From Polaromonas sp. (GTDB taxonomy: Bacteria; Pseudomonadota; Gammaproteobacteria; Burkholderiales; Burkholderiaceae_C), in NCBI RefSeq assembly GCF_012927455.1, contig NZ_JABBPE010000022.1:32081-96080 (forward strand): 64,000 nt of DNA, read 5' to 3'. Shown here piece by piece: positions 61,966 through 64,000 of this stretch. The notes under the pieces were generated by a model that saw only the letters and a program-made list of their open reading frames with translations, was not told where the DNA came from and did not search any database. The stretch's first letter is position 1; each line of letters starts with the position of its first letter. A program made the position numbers and the translations under genes.

Positions 61966-62168
61966 TTTTTGGCTTCTTGCTTGAGAATAGTTTCGGCCAA
62001 AATGGTTTTGGCGCGAGCAATGGCACGACGCGTCGAGCGCAGCGTGGAGAGGTTGGTCAGTTGCTGCGTGGCTTTTTGCATACGCAGGCCAAAGTGGGCT
62101 TTTTGCAGCTCTTTGACTTCGGTTTGCAGGCCGGCAACGTCTTTTTGGCGCAGTTCAGTAGTGTTCAT
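61962..62168 (-). CDS. rpmC: 50S ribosomal protein L29
   Basis: The 68-residue product [20 protein letters not shown] is a typical two-helix L29 with ALLRQRATQQ-like sequence ([20 protein letters not shown]). It is 16 bases from rplP and overlaps rpsQ by four bases. Confidence 0.97.
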   Translation of the reverse strand: MNTTELRQKDVAGLQTEVKELQKAHFGLRMQKATQQLTNLSTLRSTRRAIARAKTILAETILKQEAKK

Positions 62169-62184
62169 TCCTTCATTCCCCTGA

Positions 62185-62601
62185 TTACTGGCCGATCATG
62201 CGGCTGACGAACGTAGTGCGCAGCGGCAGCTTGGCAGAGGCCAGGCGGAACGCTTCACGGGCCAGTTCTTCAGGCACGCCGACGATTTCAAAAACAATCT
62301 TGCCGGGCTGGATTTCAGCCACGTAGTACTCTGGGTTGCCTTTACCGTTACCCATGCGCACTTCAGCAGGCTTTTGGGAAATCGGCTTGTCCGGGAAGAC
62401 ACGGATCCAGATACGGCCGCCACGTTTGACGTGGCGGGAAATCGCACGACGTGCGGCTTCAATTTGACGAGCAGTCAGGCGACCTCGGTCGGTGCACTTC
62501 AGGCCGAAGTCACCGAACGCAACCGAGTTACCCCGGGTTGCGACGCCGGTGTTGCGGCCTTTTTGCTCTTTGCGGTATTTTCTGCGAGCGGGTTGCAGCA
62601 T
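62185..62601 (-). CDS. rplP: 50S ribosomal protein L16
   Basis: The 138-residue product [20 protein letters not shown] has the L16 signatures [24 protein letters not shown] [20 protein letters not shown] and [16 protein letters not shown]. Normal length. It lies between rpsC and rpmC. Confidence 0.98.
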   Translation of the reverse strand: MLQPARRKYRKEQKGRNTGVATRGNSVAFGDFGLKCTDRGRLTARQIEAARRAISRHVKRGGRIWIRVFPDKPISQKPAEVRMGNGKGNPEYYVAEIQPGKIVFEIVGVPEELAREAFRLASAKLPLRTTFVSRMIGQ

Positions 62602-62626
62602 GGTTTTTCTCCGTTATTCCGACCGA

Positions 62627-63547
62627 TTACTCGGTCTTGGCACCGTCAGCTGCTGCAGCTGGCGCGGCTTTGCGGACGCGCTTAACGGTGGTTTTCGGGG
62701 CCTCGTCAGCTGGTGCAACACCAGATGCTTCGGTGGGTTTGTCGCTGCCATCGGCCGGGGCGGTGTTCACACCGGCAGCGCTGCGCGCTGGTCGGGCGGC
62801 ACCACGCGGAGCCGGACGGTCGGTACGCTCACCAGGGCGCGCGTCACGACGCGGGCCGCGCGGTTTGCGCTCTTCGTCAGCCGACGTTTCCATCATCTTG
62901 GCACCTGGGGCATCACTGCGACCCAACGTGTCACCTTTGTAGACCCAGACCTTGACGCCGATCACACCGTAGGTGGTCTTGGCTTCAGACGTGCCGTAGT
63001 CGATGTCGGCGCGCAAGGTGTGAAGTGGCACGCGACCTTCGCGGTACCACTCGCAGCGAGCGATTTCGATGCCATTGAGACGACCAGACGACATGATCTT
63101 GATACCCAGGGCACCCAGACGCATGGCGTTTTGCATGGCGCGCTTCATGGCACGGCGGAACATGATGCGCTTTTCAAGCTGTTGGGTGATGCTGTCGGCG
63201 ATCAGCTTGGCATCAATTTCAGGCTTGCGAACTTCTTCAATGTTCACGGCTACCGGCACGCCCAGCTGGCGGCTCAGTTCTTTCTTGAGCTTCTCGATAT
63301 CCTCGCCCTTTTTGCCGATCACGACGCCCGGACGCGCCGAGAAAATCGTGATGCGGGCATTTTTGGCGGGGCGCTCGATCAGAACGCGCGACACTGCGGC
63401 ATTCTTCAGCTTGGCCTTGAGGTACTCGCGAACCTTGATGTCTTCGGCCAGCATGCCGGCGAAATCACGGTTGCTGGCGTACCAGCGGCTCGACCAGTTG
63501 CGGCTGATTGACAGGCGAAACCCGGTTGGGTTGATTTTTTGTCCCAT
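62627..63547 (-). CDS. rpsC: 30S ribosomal protein S3 with long C-terminal extension
   Basis: S3 binds mRNA at the entry channel. The core is normal: [20 protein letters not shown], the KH domain with [20 protein letters not shown], and [19 protein letters not shown]. At 306 residues it is about 70 longer than the E. coli protein (233). The excess is a C-terminal tail from about residue 215, rich in Arg, Pro, Ala, Lys and Asp ([20 protein letters not shown], ending with a lysine/alanine-rich end). Long tails of this kind occur in beta-proteobacterial S3, so it is probably real. Confidence 0.97.
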   Translation of the reverse strand: MGQKINPTGFRLSISRNWSSRWYASNRDFAGMLAEDIKVREYLKAKLKNAAVSRVLIERPAKNARITIFSARPGVVIGKKGEDIEKLKKELSRQLGVPVAVNIEEVRKPEIDAKLIADSITQQLEKRIMFRRAMKRAMQNAMRLGALGIKIMSSGRLNGIEIARCEWYREGRVPLHTLRADIDYGTSEAKTTYGVIGVKVWVYKGDTLGRSDAPGAKMMETSADEERKPRGPRRDARPGERTDRPAPRGAARPARSAAGVNTAPADGSDKPTEASGVAPADEAPKTTVKRVRKAAPAAAADGAKTE

Positions 63548-63559
63548 ATCCTGCGGTCC

Positions 63560-63889
63560 TTAGTTGCCAACCACCACGTACACATGGCACGTGGGCTTGC
63601 TGATGCTGTTACCGCGGCCTTTGGCGCGCGCCGAGAAACGCTTGAGCGTGGCACCTTGTTCGACGTAGATGGTTTTCACCTTCAACTCGTCGATATCGGC
63701 ACCATCATTGTGTTCAGCATTGGCAATGGCGGACTCCACCACTTTCTTGATGATTCCAGCAGCTTTTTTCTGCGTGAAATTCAAGATGTTGAGCGCTTGC
63801 TCCACTTTCTTGCCGCGGATCAGGTCAGCGACCAGCCGGCCCTTGTCGACCGACAGACGAACGCCCCGGAGGGTTGCACGTGTTTCCAT
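63560..63889 (-). CDS. rplV: 50S ribosomal protein L22
   Basis: The 109-residue product [20 protein letters not shown] has the L22 signature in the loop region, [20 protein letters not shown], lining the exit tunnel. It is 12 bases before rpsC. Normal in length and composition. Confidence 0.98.
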   Translation of the reverse strand: METRATLRGVRLSVDKGRLVADLIRGKKVEQALNILNFTQKKAAGIIKKVVESAIANAEHNDGADIDELKVKTIYVEQGATLKRFSARAKGRGNSISKPTCHVYVVVGN

Positions 63890-63898
63890 GGTCTTTCC

Positions 63899-64000
63899 TT
63901 ACTTTCTCACAACTTTTTTGTCAGCCGGATGACCTTTGAAAGTCCGGGTGAGTGCGAACTCGCCCAGCTTGTGGCCAACCATTTGATCGGTGATGTAGAC
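63899..64000 (-). CDS. rpsS: 30S ribosomal protein S19 (C-terminal part, cut by window edge)
   Basis: The last 33 codons of S19 read [20 protein letters not shown], then [13 protein letters not shown] and a TAA at 63901-63899. [17 protein letters not shown] is diagnostic of S19. The gene continues past the right edge. It is followed by rplV after 9 bases. Confidence 0.97.
   Translation of the reverse strand, partial: VYITDQMVGHKLGEFALTRTFKGHPADKKVVRK

Overview
The window looks like chromosomal DNA of a Burkholderiales bacterium of the family Comamonadaceae, in the Polaromonas/Rhodoferax neighbourhood. This is inferred from protein character, high GC, cheRDBYZ-flhBA and atpIBEFHAGDC gene order, and short Comamonadaceae-style dispersed repeats. 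No species can be assigned from sequence alone. I see no phage, plasmid, insertion sequence, rRNA or CRISPR array.

Layout. 1-7.6 kb (minus): chemotaxis genes cheR-cheD-cheB-cheY-cheZ run into the flagellar export genes flhB-flhA (flhA cut by the left edge), preceded by an HDOD signalling gene. 8.3 kb: tRNA-Arg(CCG). 8.6-9.8 kb: a membrane-anchored protein with three tandem cytochrome c5 domains. 9.9-12.7 kb (minus): a conserved hypothetical gene, a YheT-type hydrolase, a SnoaL-like protein and a broken Rossmann-fold gene. 12.8-14.9 kb: lemA and two TPM-domain genes. 15-21.4 kb (minus): the four-gene ligase-associated DNA repair operon (exonuclease, ATP-dependent ligase, Lhr-type helicase, PdeM phosphoesterase), joined by very short overlaps. 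21.7-28.9 kb (minus): the complete F1Fo ATP synthase operon with a terminator. 29.1-33.3 kb: two small membrane proteins, D-amino-acid aminotransferase, a YbeD-like protein, lipB and lipA. 33.4-41.9 kb: a SWIM-SNF2 helicase, an amidase, an EamA exporter and a large class A penicillin-binding protein. 41.9-49.5 kb: small lipoproteins, a second HDOD protein, and an MFS transporter in line with EIIA(Man)-HPr-EI of a phosphotransfer system. 49.6-52.3 kb: CoA-transferase, glutathione S-transferase and hydrolase. 52.9-60.3 kb: OmpW, a degenerate sensor protein, two cytochrome c' paralogues, PAP2 phosphatase, DUF4197 protein, TlpA-like redoxin and cytochrome b561. 60.4-64 kb: a damaged GNAT gene, a peroxiredoxin and the S10 ribosomal operon segment rpsS-rplV-rpsC-rplP-rpmC-rpsQ.

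The most striking feature is two families of short dispersed repeats. Family A is about 50-70 bp, with paired GCTAT/ATAGC and GCCC/GGGC arms. Family B is about 75-95 bp, built on a CCCCCGAGGGGG-like core, often in tandem pairs. Both occur between genes and also inside genes without breaking the frame. Family B adds peptides such as LPPEGAGLAWGGP to a hydrolase and an MFS transporter, and in the opposite orientation to the repair helicase. Family A is inside the same helicase and the D-amino-acid aminotransferase. This resembles in principle the protein-inserting palindromic elements of Rickettsia, but the sequences are unrelated as far as I can see.

Regulation visible in the sequence: an FNR-like box upstream of ompW, a CRP/FNR-superfamily-like palindrome between divergent cytochrome c' and cytochrome b561 genes, several intrinsic terminators, and a nine-copy heptamer repeat directly in front of the aminotransferase gene.
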